This document shows positions 41,167-52,725 of a stretch of DNA of 64,000 nt, in pieces (the first letter of the stretch is position 1; each line of letters begins with the position of its first letter). Location: positions 186,001 through 250,000 of the forward strand of contig NZ_QENQ01000001.1 of assembly GCF_003096275.1 (NCBI RefSeq). The letters run 5' to 3'. This stretch comes from Sphingomonas pokkalii. GTDB lineage: Bacteria > Pseudomonadota > Alphaproteobacteria > Sphingomonadales > Sphingomonadaceae. The notes under the pieces are model-generated. The model was given only the letters and a program-made list of their open reading frames with translations. It did no database searches and had not been told where the DNA came from. The position numbers and the translations under genes were made by a program.

Positions 41167-43473
41167 TTAGAGGCCAACCTTCAGCGTCAGGAAGAACTGC
41201 TGCGGTGCGCCGATCATCAGCGTCTGGTTGTCGCCGCTGTTGCCGAAGCCGTTCGTGCCGATCGTCGATACGTACTTCTTGTCGAACAGGTTGGTGACAT
41301 TGCCCTGCAGCTCCAGCTTGCGGCCGCCAAGGTCGAACTTGTAGCCCAGCGTCGCATCCACCACCACGCGGCCGTCCACGAACTGGTCGTTGGTGTAGGT
41401 GAAGTAGCGCTTGCTCATATAGTTGGCGCCGACGCGGGCGTTGAAGCCCTGGCCGGTCCAGGTCACTTCGCCCTTCAGCATGTGCTTCGGCGAATCGACC
41501 ACGGTCTTGCCCTTGGTGGGGATCACCGCCGTCGCGGTGGTGACATTGTCGCGATAGGTCGAGTCGTTGTAGCTGTACGAGCCGAACAGCCCGAAGCCCA
41601 TCGGCAGGCGCACATCGCCCGTCGCCTCGACACCGATCGAGCGCGCGTCGCCCACATTCTGCAGGATCGCCGGGTTGCCGACGATGCCGGCACTCGTCGT
41701 CACCGCCAGCAGGCGGTTGCGGAAGTTGACATAATAGCCCGCCAGCGAGCCGGTGAAGATGCCGGAGCGGAAACGGCCGCCCACTTCATAGGTATCCGAG
41801 GCTTCCGGCTTGAGCTTGGTCGCGCCGTTGTTGAGCGCGTTGAAGCCGGCCTGCGTCGTCGCGAACGGACCGCTGGTCGCCGCGGACACGAAGGCGCGGG
41901 TCACTTGCGTGAAGCCGGCGAACAGTTCGGCGTTCGGCGTAACGCGGTAGTTCAGGCCGACATGCGGCTGGAACCAGTCCGTCACCTTGATCTTGCCGCC
42001 GGCCAGTCCGCCCGCGACGATCGGCGTCGCGCGATTGGTGACAGCGAAGCCCTTCCAGCCCAGGTTCGCGGTCAGCGCGCCGAGCTCGATCTTGTCCTGC
42101 ACGAAATACTGGACGGTGTCGGTCTGGTAGCGCCAATACCATTGGGTGGCGAAGGGGTTGCTCTGGAATTCCAGGCTGTCACGGCCCGGATCGGTGCGGC
42201 TATCCAGTGCGTAGAAGCGCCGCGCCTGGCGGAAATTGTTCCGCTCGTACCAACCGCCCACGGTGATGTCGTTGGCGCCGATCTTGGTGCCGATATTGCC
42301 GAACACGCCGCCGCGGCGGATGTCATATTCGGTAGTGCGCAGCGACATCGGCACGCCGTTGGGCGAGGCGAGATAGGGAGTGTACCACAGGCCTTGGCCG
42401 TGATTGTTGTGGTAATAGCCCTTCAGCACGCCATGGATCGCCGAATCGCTGGTCGTCTCGAGCCCTGCCGACGCGAGATAGTCGCGGCGCAAGCCGGCGG
42501 CGTTGTAATAGGCGTCGTCCGGGTTGAGGAACGGCGCGGGATAGACCGTGCCGGCACCCGGGTTCGTCGGGACCACACCGGTGTACCGATTGTTCGCACC
42601 GATATCCGAAACCAGGATCGCCTTGGCATAGTCGTTCGAGATATTGTCCCAGCCATAGCCGAGACGCTTGATCATATTGAGCGACATATCCTGATAGTCG
42701 TTCTCGCGACGATCGGAGAAGTCGAACGTGCCCACCGCGCGCAGCTCCGGCGTGAGCGGGGTGACGATCTTGCCGTTGACCTGGTTGATGCGCTGCGAAC
42801 CCCAGCCCTTCCACTTGTCGGTATCCGAGTGGAGGTAGGAGAGGTAGGCGCGGGTGCCGCCCGGGGTCAGCTCGCCGAAATCGAGCCGGCCGAACACGCG
42901 CCAGAAATTGTTGCTGCCGCCGGTGGCGTTGACGTCGATGCCCAGCGTCTCCTTGGGATCGCTCGACAGGAATTCGAGCGTGCCGCCAAGGTTGTTGGTC
43001 GCCTGGGTGTCGATCGAGCCCGAACCCTGCGACACGCGCGTCTCGGCGATATTCTCGCTGATGATCGCGCGGCTGATGTGCAGGCCGTTGACGTTGCCGT
43101 AGCTGGCGTCGCCCAGCGGAATGCCGTCCAGCGTGAAGCCCAGCTGGTTCTGGTTGAAGCTGCGGATCGAGATGCGGCCCGCCCATTCATAGGCACCGAA
43201 CGGATCGGCGCCCTGGAAATTGACGCCCGGCAGCTTCTCGATCGCCTTCAAGGGGCTGGTGCCCGGCGCGAGCAGCGCGATGTCGCTCTGCGTCAGCGTC
43301 TGGATCTGGCGGGTTTCGCCTTTGCCGATCACGACGATTTCGTCGCTGCCCCCTGCGGTGTCGGTATCCGGCAGCACGGCGGCGGTGGTCGTCTGCGCGA
43401 AGGCCGCGCCGGAAACGAAGAACGACGTGCCGGCAAGCAGGCCGGCGGCGAGCATACGAATGCGCATGCGCAT
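41167..43473 (-). CDS. TonB-dependent outer-membrane receptor
   Basis: 768 residues. Signal peptide (MRMRIRMLAAGLLAGTSFFVSGAAFAQ), a TonB-box-like region (GSDEIVVIGKG), plug (PGVNFQGADPF...FTLDGIPLGD) and a 22-strand barrel ending FFLTLKVGL. It imports a chelated metal or large substrate using TonB energy; substrate unknown. Start at 43473 has AAGGGG before it; upstream frame up to 43665 has no signal peptide. Divergent from clpB with 257 bp between. Confidence 0.92.
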   Translation of the reverse strand: MRMRIRMLAAGLLAGTSFFVSGAAFAQTTTAAVLPDTDTAGGSDEIVVIGKGETRQIQTLTQSDIALLAPGTSPLKAIEKLPGVNFQGADPFGAYEWAGRISIRSFNQNQLGFTLDGIPLGDASYGNVNGLHISRAIISENIAETRVSQGSGSIDTQATNNLGGTLEFLSSDPKETLGIDVNATGGSNNFWRVFGRLDFGELTPGGTRAYLSYLHSDTDKWKGWGSQRINQVNGKIVTPLTPELRAVGTFDFSDRRENDYQDMSLNMIKRLGYGWDNISNDYAKAILVSDIGANNRYTGVVPTNPGAGTVYPAPFLNPDDAYYNAAGLRRDYLASAGLETTSDSAIHGVLKGYYHNNHGQGLWYTPYLASPNGVPMSLRTTEYDIRRGGVFGNIGTKIGANDITVGGWYERNNFRQARRFYALDSRTDPGRDSLEFQSNPFATQWYWRYQTDTVQYFVQDKIELGALTANLGWKGFAVTNRATPIVAGGLAGGKIKVTDWFQPHVGLNYRVTPNAELFAGFTQVTRAFVSAATSGPFATTQAGFNALNNGATKLKPEASDTYEVGGRFRSGIFTGSLAGYYVNFRNRLLAVTTSAGIVGNPAILQNVGDARSIGVEATGDVRLPMGFGLFGSYSYNDSTYRDNVTTATAVIPTKGKTVVDSPKHMLKGEVTWTGQGFNARVGANYMSKRYFTYTNDQFVDGRVVVDATLGYKFDLGGRKLELQGNVTNLFDKKYVSTIGTNGFGNSGDNQTLMIGAPQQFFLTLKVGL

Positions 43474-43535
43474 GAACCCCTTGGAAAGCACCAGGCCCAG
43501 TGCCCGTGCTTCGCGGCGGCTACGCGCGCTGCGTT

Positions 43536-43553
43536 GCAACATTTGGCTGTTGC
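43536..43553. promoter_or_regulatory. inverted repeat GCAACA-N6-TGTTGC upstream of receptor
   Basis: Arms GCAACA (43536-43541) and TGTTGC (43548-43553), 63 bp upstream of the receptor start. The same half-sites, in opposite order and also 6 bp apart, occur in the clpB promoter at 43679-43696. A shared regulator is possible. Confidence 0.35.
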
Positions 43554-43674
43554 CGTTGCAGAACGATGGCAGCTGCGCGACATTCCGGTGACGAAGCCGT
43601 AAACACGCGGAAATCTCCGCATTTGCGGGAGGGGGCAGCGATGCGATGATCCGGCTGGCACGCAAGATTGCCCC

Positions 43675-43702
43675 CTTGTGTTGCCCAATTGCAACACTAT
43701 CT
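43675..43702 (+). promoter_or_regulatory. sigma-32 (RpoH)-type heat-shock promoter of clpB
   Basis: CTTG at 43675-43678, 18-bp spacer, CTATCT at 43697-43702, close to the alphaproteobacterial RpoH pattern CTTG-N17/18-CyTATnT. It lies 29 bp before the clpB start, in the expected place for a chaperone gene. Confidence 0.6.
43679..43696. promoter_or_regulatory. inverted repeat inside the clpB promoter spacer
   Basis: TGTTGC-CCAATT-GCAACA (43679-43696) fills exactly the 18-bp spacer between the -35 and -10 boxes. Bound protein there would control clpB. See the companion site at 43536-43553. Confidence 0.4.
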
Positions 43703-43730
43703 GCTGGTCACATTCGAACAGGGATCAGGC

Positions 43731-46310
<2,580 letters not shown>

Positions 46311-46316
46311 AGGTCC

Positions 46317-46345
46317 GGAGGAAGGGCTATAACAGCCCTTCCTCC
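46317..46345. terminator. perfect 12-bp hairpin after clpB
   Basis: GGAGGAAGGGCT (46317-46328), loop ATAAC, AGCCCTTCCTCC (46334-46345). It begins 7 bp after the clpB stop and faces the convergent 46365 gene. No U-run, but the stem is very strong. Confidence 0.7.
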
Positions 46346-46364
46346 TACCCCGAGCAAGCGAAAG

Positions 46365-46682
46365 TCAGCAGCCGCCATTGGGCTGACAGCTCCCCGTTTG
46401 CACCCGCTCGATATTCTGCCGGTCAGACTGACGAAGTTCAGCCCATTGCGCGCGGGTGTGGCAGACCTTGCGCTTCTGCAACCGGCTTCCAAGTACCTCT
46501 TCCTTCACGCAGACCATTTCGTTCGGATCGCGCGCGCCACGCGTCGACGTCTCCGGCTTCTTCGTCGCCGTATCGGGCTGCTGCGCCGCAGCCACGCCCA
46601 TCGACAGCAACCCTACCAGCGCCGCAGCCCCCCAAACCAGACGATTGCTGTTCACACAATTTCTCCCCAATCCACGACTCAC
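46365..46682 (-). CDS. small secreted hypothetical protein
   Basis: 105 residues. Hydrophobic leader NRLVWGAAALVGLLSMGVAAAQ, then a charged region with two or three cysteines (MVCVKEE, KVCHTRAQW, GSCQPNGGC) that may pair. The pattern QKRKVCHTRAQWAEL occurs in small sphingomonad secreted proteins of unknown role. Start uncertain. Confidence 0.65.
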   Translation of the reverse strand: MSRGLGRNCVNSNRLVWGAAALVGLLSMGVAAAQQPDTATKKPETSTRGARDPNEMVCVKEEVLGSRLQKRKVCHTRAQWAELRQSDRQNIERVQTGSCQPNGGC

Positions 46683-46701
46683 TAAGACATGCCGTACGAT
46701 A

Positions 46702-48711
46702 CTATAGTTCGTATCCGAATTTCTTCGCCCACGGCGCGATCACCGGAAAGATCGACGAGAGATGATCCCGATAGCGGTGCCAACGCCCCGCAGCCCGCTG
46801 GTAGATCGGTTCGGTAACCTGCGAATAACTGGCGGTAGTGATGAGACCACGTTCACGCGCTGTACGCCGATGGTCGAGCGCTTCGGCCGTCCACGAAAGC
46901 CCCAGCCAATCGAATAGCGGACGCACTTCCGCCTCCACGTCTTGCACAAGCCGTTCATAGACGACGGAGCGTGTCGGCACGCCGAGCAATGCTTGCGCTC
47001 GCTCCCAGTGCGCAAAACTCGCATCGTAGAAATCCGCAGCGTCCTCGAGCCGCAGGAAGTTCGACATAGCCCGATTCAGCCGAAAATTGCTCATAAGGCA
47101 GCTAAGCAGAACGTCGCACGGGTGGCGAAGCGCCAGGATGATCCGCGCCTGCGGGAAAAGCCGGCGGATCAGGGGCACTTTGTAGAGATAGAGGGGCGAC
47201 TTATCGATTAGCATCCGCCCTGCGGGCGCCGCGCCATACCGTTCCACTTCGGCAAAATAATGTGCACGGGCCGCACGAACGGCGCCTTCGTCCATCGCCG
47301 CCAACGCCTCCATTCCACCGATGGCATCCTCCACGGCGTTCAGTGCAGGCTTTTCTTCCAGAACCATCGTGTCGGGATGGCCCATCAAGATCGTGTCCAG
47401 CAACGTTGTCCCTGACCGCGGAAAGCCCAGAAGAAAGACCGGATCTGCCTCGGTGAAGGCTGGGTCTGGCGTCCAGCCCCGCGCCCAATCGGATTGCATC
47501 CTGCCGATCTCACCGCGTACCTGGGCCCGCAATTGCGCGGCGCGAGATAACGGCGCAGATTCATGCCCCGCATGAAGCCGCCCGGTTTCTTCGATCCAGT
47601 GAAATGCCTCGTCCGCCCGGCCGAGGCGATCCAGCACCATCGCACGCAGATGGGCGGTGCGTTCAGGTTCGATCTCCGCTGGGACGCGCTCTAAGCAATC
47701 GAGCGCTTCCTGAAAGCGATCGGCGCGACGATGATCAAGTGCAGCCAAGAAAGCGCGCGTTCCCGCGTCGATGGCGTTGGCGGCGGCACGCTCGAGAAGC
47801 GGTGCCAGTTCGTCGCCCCGATTGTGATGTTCATAATGGATCGCAAGCCCCAAATAGGCCAACGCCTCCTGTGGGCGGTTTGCCAAGACGCGGAGATAGG
47901 CCTGTTCGGCCTTGTCCGTTTCCATCAGAATGCCATATTCAATGGCGAGCTTGAGCTGCATCCCCATATCGTCGGGATCGCGATCGGCTGCCGCTTCCAG
48001 CGCCTCCAACGCAAGTTCGTGACGCGCCTGCTCCTTCAACAGGATATACAGTTCGTGCAGCGGCCGAGGGTCTTGGGGAAAGTCACGTGCCGCATTCCGC
48101 AAAGCGGCTTCGGCCTCAGCCATTCTGCCTGCCGCCCGATAGGTGAGCGCCAGATTGAGCCGCGTCGGCGCGGCCGCAGGGTCCAGCGCGACCGCGCGCT
48201 CCAGCGCCGAAAGGGCGCCTTCCAGATCCCCGACGGCGGAACGAGCATTGCCGAGATTGTTCAAGCTATCGACATCGTTCGGCATCCGCGCGATGACGAA
48301 TGCATAGGCTTCCACCGCCTCTTCGAACCGAGACAGTGTCTGCGCGACAAAGCCGCGATACCGCGCGATCCGCAAGGACGGGTCCGCCGCCGCCCGTGCC
48401 ATGGTCGCGATGCCGAACGCCTCGGCATGGCGGCCGCGATCGATTTCGATCGCGATACGATTACAGGCGATGGTAACATCCTCCGGCCGCAAACGGCTGG
48501 CCTCCTCTAGGTGTATCGCCGCTGTTTCCAATGCGCCTTGCCTAGCGCAAACCATGCCGAGAAACGCACGGAGCGGCGCCGGATCCGGGCTTGCCGGCAA
48601 CGCCGCTTCCGCCAACGCCCGCGCCCCAACCAGATCGCCGGATTGGGCGAGGCCCATCGCCTGACGGAGCGCAGGGGATTCAAGTGCAGATGAGGAAGCG
48701 GCTGATTTCAT
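46702..48711 (-). CDS. TPR-repeat sulfotransferase family protein
   Basis: 669 residues. About eight TPR repeats fill residues 15-400, followed by a sulfotransferase domain: 5'-phosphosulfate loop PRSGTT (431-436), DKSP (K504) and 3'-phosphate site R529/S537 (LRHPCDVLLSCLMSNF). It resembles tyrosyl-protein sulfotransferases fused to TPRs, using PAPS to sulfate a partner that the repeats may hold. No signal peptide is seen, so it is probably cytoplasmic. It sits downstream of the receptor gene on the same strand with 92 bp between. Confidence 0.85.
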   Translation of the reverse strand: MKSAASSSALESPALRQAMGLAQSGDLVGARALAEAALPASPDPAPLRAFLGMVCARQGALETAAIHLEEASRLRPEDVTIACNRIAIEIDRGRHAEAFGIATMARAAADPSLRIARYRGFVAQTLSRFEEAVEAYAFVIARMPNDVDSLNNLGNARSAVGDLEGALSALERAVALDPAAAPTRLNLALTYRAAGRMAEAEAALRNAARDFPQDPRPLHELYILLKEQARHELALEALEAAADRDPDDMGMQLKLAIEYGILMETDKAEQAYLRVLANRPQEALAYLGLAIHYEHHNRGDELAPLLERAAANAIDAGTRAFLAALDHRRADRFQEALDCLERVPAEIEPERTAHLRAMVLDRLGRADEAFHWIEETGRLHAGHESAPLSRAAQLRAQVRGEIGRMQSDWARGWTPDPAFTEADPVFLLGFPRSGTTLLDTILMGHPDTMVLEEKPALNAVEDAIGGMEALAAMDEGAVRAARAHYFAEVERYGAAPAGRMLIDKSPLYLYKVPLIRRLFPQARIILALRHPCDVLLSCLMSNFRLNRAMSNFLRLEDAADFYDASFAHWERAQALLGVPTRSVVYERLVQDVEAEVRPLFDWLGLSWTAEALDHRRTARERGLITTASYSQVTEPIYQRAAGRWHRYRDHLSSIFPVIAPWAKKFGYEL

Positions 48712-48803
48712 GGCAGTCCCTTGTGCGCGTATCGCAAGCCGGAAAACAAGTGGGGCGGCCGGCAACCCGCCGACCGCCCCGAGAAGAACCGTAATCGCTC
48801 GCG

Positions 48804-51800
48804 TCAGAAGTTGAGCGTCACGCCGGCGAAAATATAGCGGCCAAGCGCATCATAGGTCGCCGGATAGGTGTTGCCGTTGCAGGGCCCGGTCGGGCACTGG
48901 TTCGAACCCGCACGGCCGGCGTTGCCGGACGTAACGAGCGGCGGCTCCAGATCGAACAGATTGTTTACGCCCAAACGGAACGTGTAGGTCTTACCGATCT
49001 GCACCGTGCTCATCAGGTCGATATAGTTATACGGCTTGAGGCGGCTGCCAGGGTCGAACGCGAAAGCCCCCTTCAGCGCTTCATCCGGGCTCGTCGCCTG
49101 CGAGTGGATCGCACCGATGTAACGCCACTGCGCCGAAATGCCGACGGTCTGGTTCACCTGCCAGCTGGTGCGCAGCTTATGCCGCCATTTCGGCAGCGGC
49201 GCACCGGCATTGGTGGTGCCGCCGATGCTGCACGTCGAACCGTAATAGCCTGCGCAATCATAGGGCTTGCTCAAGCCGTTATCGACCCGATAGCTATCCA
49301 GATAAGTGCCCTGCATGTTGAACGACAGGCGGCCCAGCGACCCCAATCCAACGGCGTAGCTCGCACCGACTTCGATGCCCTTGTTCTGCAGCGAACCGAC
49401 ATTGTTCGGCAGATCCGAAACAAAGCCGCCCGGAGTCAACCACAGCGAACCTGCTGCGTCACGACGTACCAACGCGCACGATGCTGGCGTGAACGTCGCC
49501 GTTGCCTTTGCGCAATCCTGCAGGATTGCGTCCTGACCGAAAGCGCGGATCGCGTTCTTGATCTTGATGTCGAAGTAATCGACCGTGACCGCCAGGCCCC
49601 GTACGAAGCTGGGCTGGAACACGAGACCGACCGTCTTGGTCGTCGCGATTTCCGGCTGCAGGTTCGGGTTGCCCCCGATCAGGCCATTATACTGGCCGGC
49701 TGGATTGCCCGTCACGCCCTGCCCGACAGCGATACCCTGCGCACGGCAGCCATAATTGGTTGCAGTGATCGGGCCGATGTCCGCGCATGGGTCGACCGAG
49801 CCGTTTAGACCCACCGTCGCCGTCGAGAACAGCTCCTGCAGGTTCGGTGCACGGACGGCGCGGTTATACGTACCGCGAAAACGAATATCCGAAACCGGCG
49901 CGAAATCGATGCCAACCTTGTAGGTATCGGTATCGAACTTGTTGTCACGGCTCGTCTTGTACGACGAGCGACGATAGCCAGCATTCAGCGACAACGCTTC
50001 GACAAAGCCATTCTGCACAATCGGGATCTGCGTCTCGCCAAAGAATTCGTAGACGCGGAAATTACCGGAGATCGGCAGCGTCTTGCCGCCCTGGCCGGTC
50101 AAATCGCCAGCCTGGAAGGCACTGTCGGTCTGCAGATCAAGCGACGAGCGACGCCATTCGACGCCAAGGTTGACGCCGATGCCGTCGGTAGCCCAGGGCA
50201 GGCGCGCCCCATATTGGCCGAGATCGCCAGTGAACGAAACGTTCGCCACCTGCTCGGTGGTGTTGCCGCGCTGGAAGCCGGTGGCCGACAGATAGGCCAC
50301 CGATGCCGGGCTAGCCTGGCCGGGGCCAGCGAACACGTTATAAGGCACGCACGCCGCGTCGCTGCCGTCGAGGACCGAGCGGCAGACAGGATTGACGCCC
50401 GGAACGCGGGGATCATCGACGACATCGAGCGCACGGGTCAAACGTGCGACCGAAAACTCGTTCAGATAGGTCTGCGAGTAGTTGACCCGACCGTATTGAT
50501 AGGAAGCATCGTAGCTCCAGACCGGCGACAGGTCCCCCTTGGCGCCGAGCACACCGCGGAAATTGGTGTGCTGCAGATCGGCCTGACGCGGGCCACCTTC
50601 GGTGTTGCGGCGCAACAGCTGCATGAACGCGCGGTTATACGGAGTGCCGGTGCGCGGATCGAAGAAGGTAACCGGAGCCGCACCGGGATTCGGGTTATAT
50701 GGTGCCGCTGCTGCAAGCGGGAAATCGCCCAGGAAGCCATTGATAAGGTTGCCCGATGCGCAAATCACCGAACGCTGCGCCGCGCTCATCAGCGGATTGT
50801 CGCAATTGACCGTCAGCGTGTTGCCGAAATCGCCCGACGGCGCGATCTGCGCCACCGTGCGATCATCCATGAACATGAACTCGAGATACGGCTTGAACGC
50901 GTCCTCGACCTCATAGTTCACGAAGGCCCCGGCAGTGAAGCGCGTATCCGGACGCTGAAAATAGTTGGTCGGAGCAAAGTTGAAGCGGGTCGTCGTATTC
51001 TCGAAACCACCGTTCGGCATGAACGTGTATACGGTCGACGAACTGGTGTTGAGCCGCGGATCGAACAGAATCGCCGTGCCGTTGCCGGACGTCAGCGAGC
51101 CGCCGCACTGGGGACGGCCGGCGCCGTTGTTCTGGATCGTACAAGCGCTGTAATCTCGCTTCGCCTGCGTAACGGCTTTTACCTTGCGATAGCCGAAATA
51201 GGCCATGGCGTGACCACCGTCGCCCAGCTTGGTTCCGAACGCCACGGTGCTGTCGAACGCGCCACCATCGACGACGCTACCCGTCGGATAGTCGAAGCCC
51301 TTCTGCCCGGCGGCTGTCCGCGCGTTCAGCAACGGCGGGGTGAGCTTGTTGCGATTGCTATGCTGATAGACACTGTATTGGCCGTCGACCCGGAACCCTT
51401 CGAAGTCGGTATCCAAGATGAAGTTGACGACACCCGCAACGGCATCCGCGCCGTACGTCGACGATGCGCCGCCGGTGAGCACTTCTACGCGCTTCACCAT
51501 CGCCGCCGGGATGATGTTGATGTCGGCAGCGGACCCGCCGCCGGGGGCCGGGGTGCCCGGCATCAGCCGGCGACCGTTGACCAGCGTCATCGTGCGGCTG
51601 GTGCCAAGGCCGCGCAAGTCGACCGTGGCGGTGCCGGTTGCACCATTGGCGAGCGAGCTTGCCTGGCTGGCGGCGACGGACGGCAGCGAGTTCAGCATGT
51701 CTTCGACACGAGTCACACCCTGCGCCTTGATATCCTCGCTCGAAACAACCGTAACCGGTGCCGTGGAGGTCAGGTTCGGCTGCGGGATGCGTGATCCGGT

Positions 51801-51947
51801 GACCACAATATCCTGCGAGCCTTGCGCAGTTTCATCCGTCTGCGGTACCGTATCCTGGGCCAGGGCAGGAGACGCCGTAAGCATCCCCGCTAGGACGACT
51901 GCAGATAAGGCAATCCCCCCCCGCAGCTTCAGTTGCGTGTTCTTCAT
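48804..51947 (-). CDS. TonB-dependent outer-membrane receptor
   Basis: 1047 residues. Signal peptide ending SPALAQ, TonB box (QDIVVTGSRI), plug (LVNGRRLMPG, VLTGGASSTYGADAVAGVVNF) and barrel ending YIFAGVTLNF. Large receptors of this type (oar/CUT-like) import complex carbohydrates, peptides or aromatics in sphingomonads; substrate unknown. Its DNA is AT-richer than most of the window. Start 51947 follows GAGGGAAATTC. It pairs with the downstream TPR-sulfotransferase. Confidence 0.93.
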   Translation of the reverse strand: MKNTQLKLRGGIALSAVVLAGMLTASPALAQDTVPQTDETAQGSQDIVVTGSRIPQPNLTSTAPVTVVSSEDIKAQGVTRVEDMLNSLPSVAASQASSLANGATGTATVDLRGLGTSRTMTLVNGRRLMPGTPAPGGGSAADINIIPAAMVKRVEVLTGGASSTYGADAVAGVVNFILDTDFEGFRVDGQYSVYQHSNRNKLTPPLLNARTAAGQKGFDYPTGSVVDGGAFDSTVAFGTKLGDGGHAMAYFGYRKVKAVTQAKRDYSACTIQNNGAGRPQCGGSLTSGNGTAILFDPRLNTSSSTVYTFMPNGGFENTTTRFNFAPTNYFQRPDTRFTAGAFVNYEVEDAFKPYLEFMFMDDRTVAQIAPSGDFGNTLTVNCDNPLMSAAQRSVICASGNLINGFLGDFPLAAAAPYNPNPGAAPVTFFDPRTGTPYNRAFMQLLRRNTEGGPRQADLQHTNFRGVLGAKGDLSPVWSYDASYQYGRVNYSQTYLNEFSVARLTRALDVVDDPRVPGVNPVCRSVLDGSDAACVPYNVFAGPGQASPASVAYLSATGFQRGNTTEQVANVSFTGDLGQYGARLPWATDGIGVNLGVEWRRSSLDLQTDSAFQAGDLTGQGGKTLPISGNFRVYEFFGETQIPIVQNGFVEALSLNAGYRRSSYKTSRDNKFDTDTYKVGIDFAPVSDIRFRGTYNRAVRAPNLQELFSTATVGLNGSVDPCADIGPITATNYGCRAQGIAVGQGVTGNPAGQYNGLIGGNPNLQPEIATTKTVGLVFQPSFVRGLAVTVDYFDIKIKNAIRAFGQDAILQDCAKATATFTPASCALVRRDAAGSLWLTPGGFVSDLPNNVGSLQNKGIEVGASYAVGLGSLGRLSFNMQGTYLDSYRVDNGLSKPYDCAGYYGSTCSIGGTTNAGAPLPKWRHKLRTSWQVNQTVGISAQWRYIGAIHSQATSPDEALKGAFAFDPGSRLKPYNYIDLMSTVQIGKTYTFRLGVNNLFDLEPPLVTSGNAGRAGSNQCPTGPCNGNTYPATYDALGRYIFAGVTLNF

Positions 51948-52725
51948 GAATTTCCCTCGTTTGCCCCGTGCCGGCTAGGCCGGAGTATACTCCCCGCTCG
52001 ATCCCAGCGACGCCTCATACGCACCGGGCAGAGCATGTTCTCAAGAAAACAAGGAAGCCCCTGCGCTGTAAAGATTACATCGTACTTTCTGGCAACGGTT
52101 TCATCAGCGTGTCGCCGATTAGCAACACCTCAGTTTGAAAGTATCGCTCGAAACTTTCCGAAAGACATAATGTTACGCGATCGCGAGCAGTACGCCGAAA
52201 ATTCGGGCATCATTTCCGCCGTCCCCTCAGCAGAATTGTCGCCCATGCAATATAACTCCACTTCGTTGCGCAACGAAAGGCAGCAAGAGAAGGTAGAATG
52301 CGCAAGGAGCTACGGTGGCATCGCCTTTGCCAGAAAGCTTGACGCCGGAATGGAGCGGATCACGACGCCGCGCCCGTCTCCTGTTTCAGAAGCCGAATAG
52401 GGGGGACTGCGCCAAAGCTCCCATGCTGATGTGCAACGGCATTTCGCGGCACGCTGGCGAAGACGAAGCGGGTGCTCGGCCGAAACGAGATTTCGGGCCT
52501 CCGAACCGGGCCATTGCATCCTCCAACGCCTACCCGCCAAGGCGATATGTGTCGATACGGTTACACCCGCGCAGCATTGATCTTACCGCCCCCATCTAAG
52601 GGTTTACACGTAGGCGTGCCAGTTCCATGCGGTCGAAAGGCTTCCCGCGATGGCTTTCGCAGTTTCGCACGAAGCTCAAATCCCGGATCGCAGTTCAGCG
52701 ATTGCCGGCAAAAAAGGGAATGTGT
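51948..52725. other. 778-bp intergenic region between divergent receptors
   Basis: No gene is supported here; short frames lack codon character and start signals. The left part (52000-52310) is markedly AT-richer than the window. It must hold both receptor promoters and includes a 16-bp palindrome at 52262-52277. Confidence 0.6.
52262..52277. promoter_or_regulatory. 16-bp palindrome between divergent receptor genes
   Basis: TTCGTTGCGCAACGAA, a perfect palindrome about 315 bp from one receptor start and 449 bp from the other. The central CG-symmetric form resembles LacI-family operators, which control receptor loci in related bacteria; no such regulator is in the window. Confidence 0.4.

Noticed and set aside
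52310..52540. Short frame on the minus strand between the receptors
   Set aside because: No ribosome-binding site, no domain and poor codon character.
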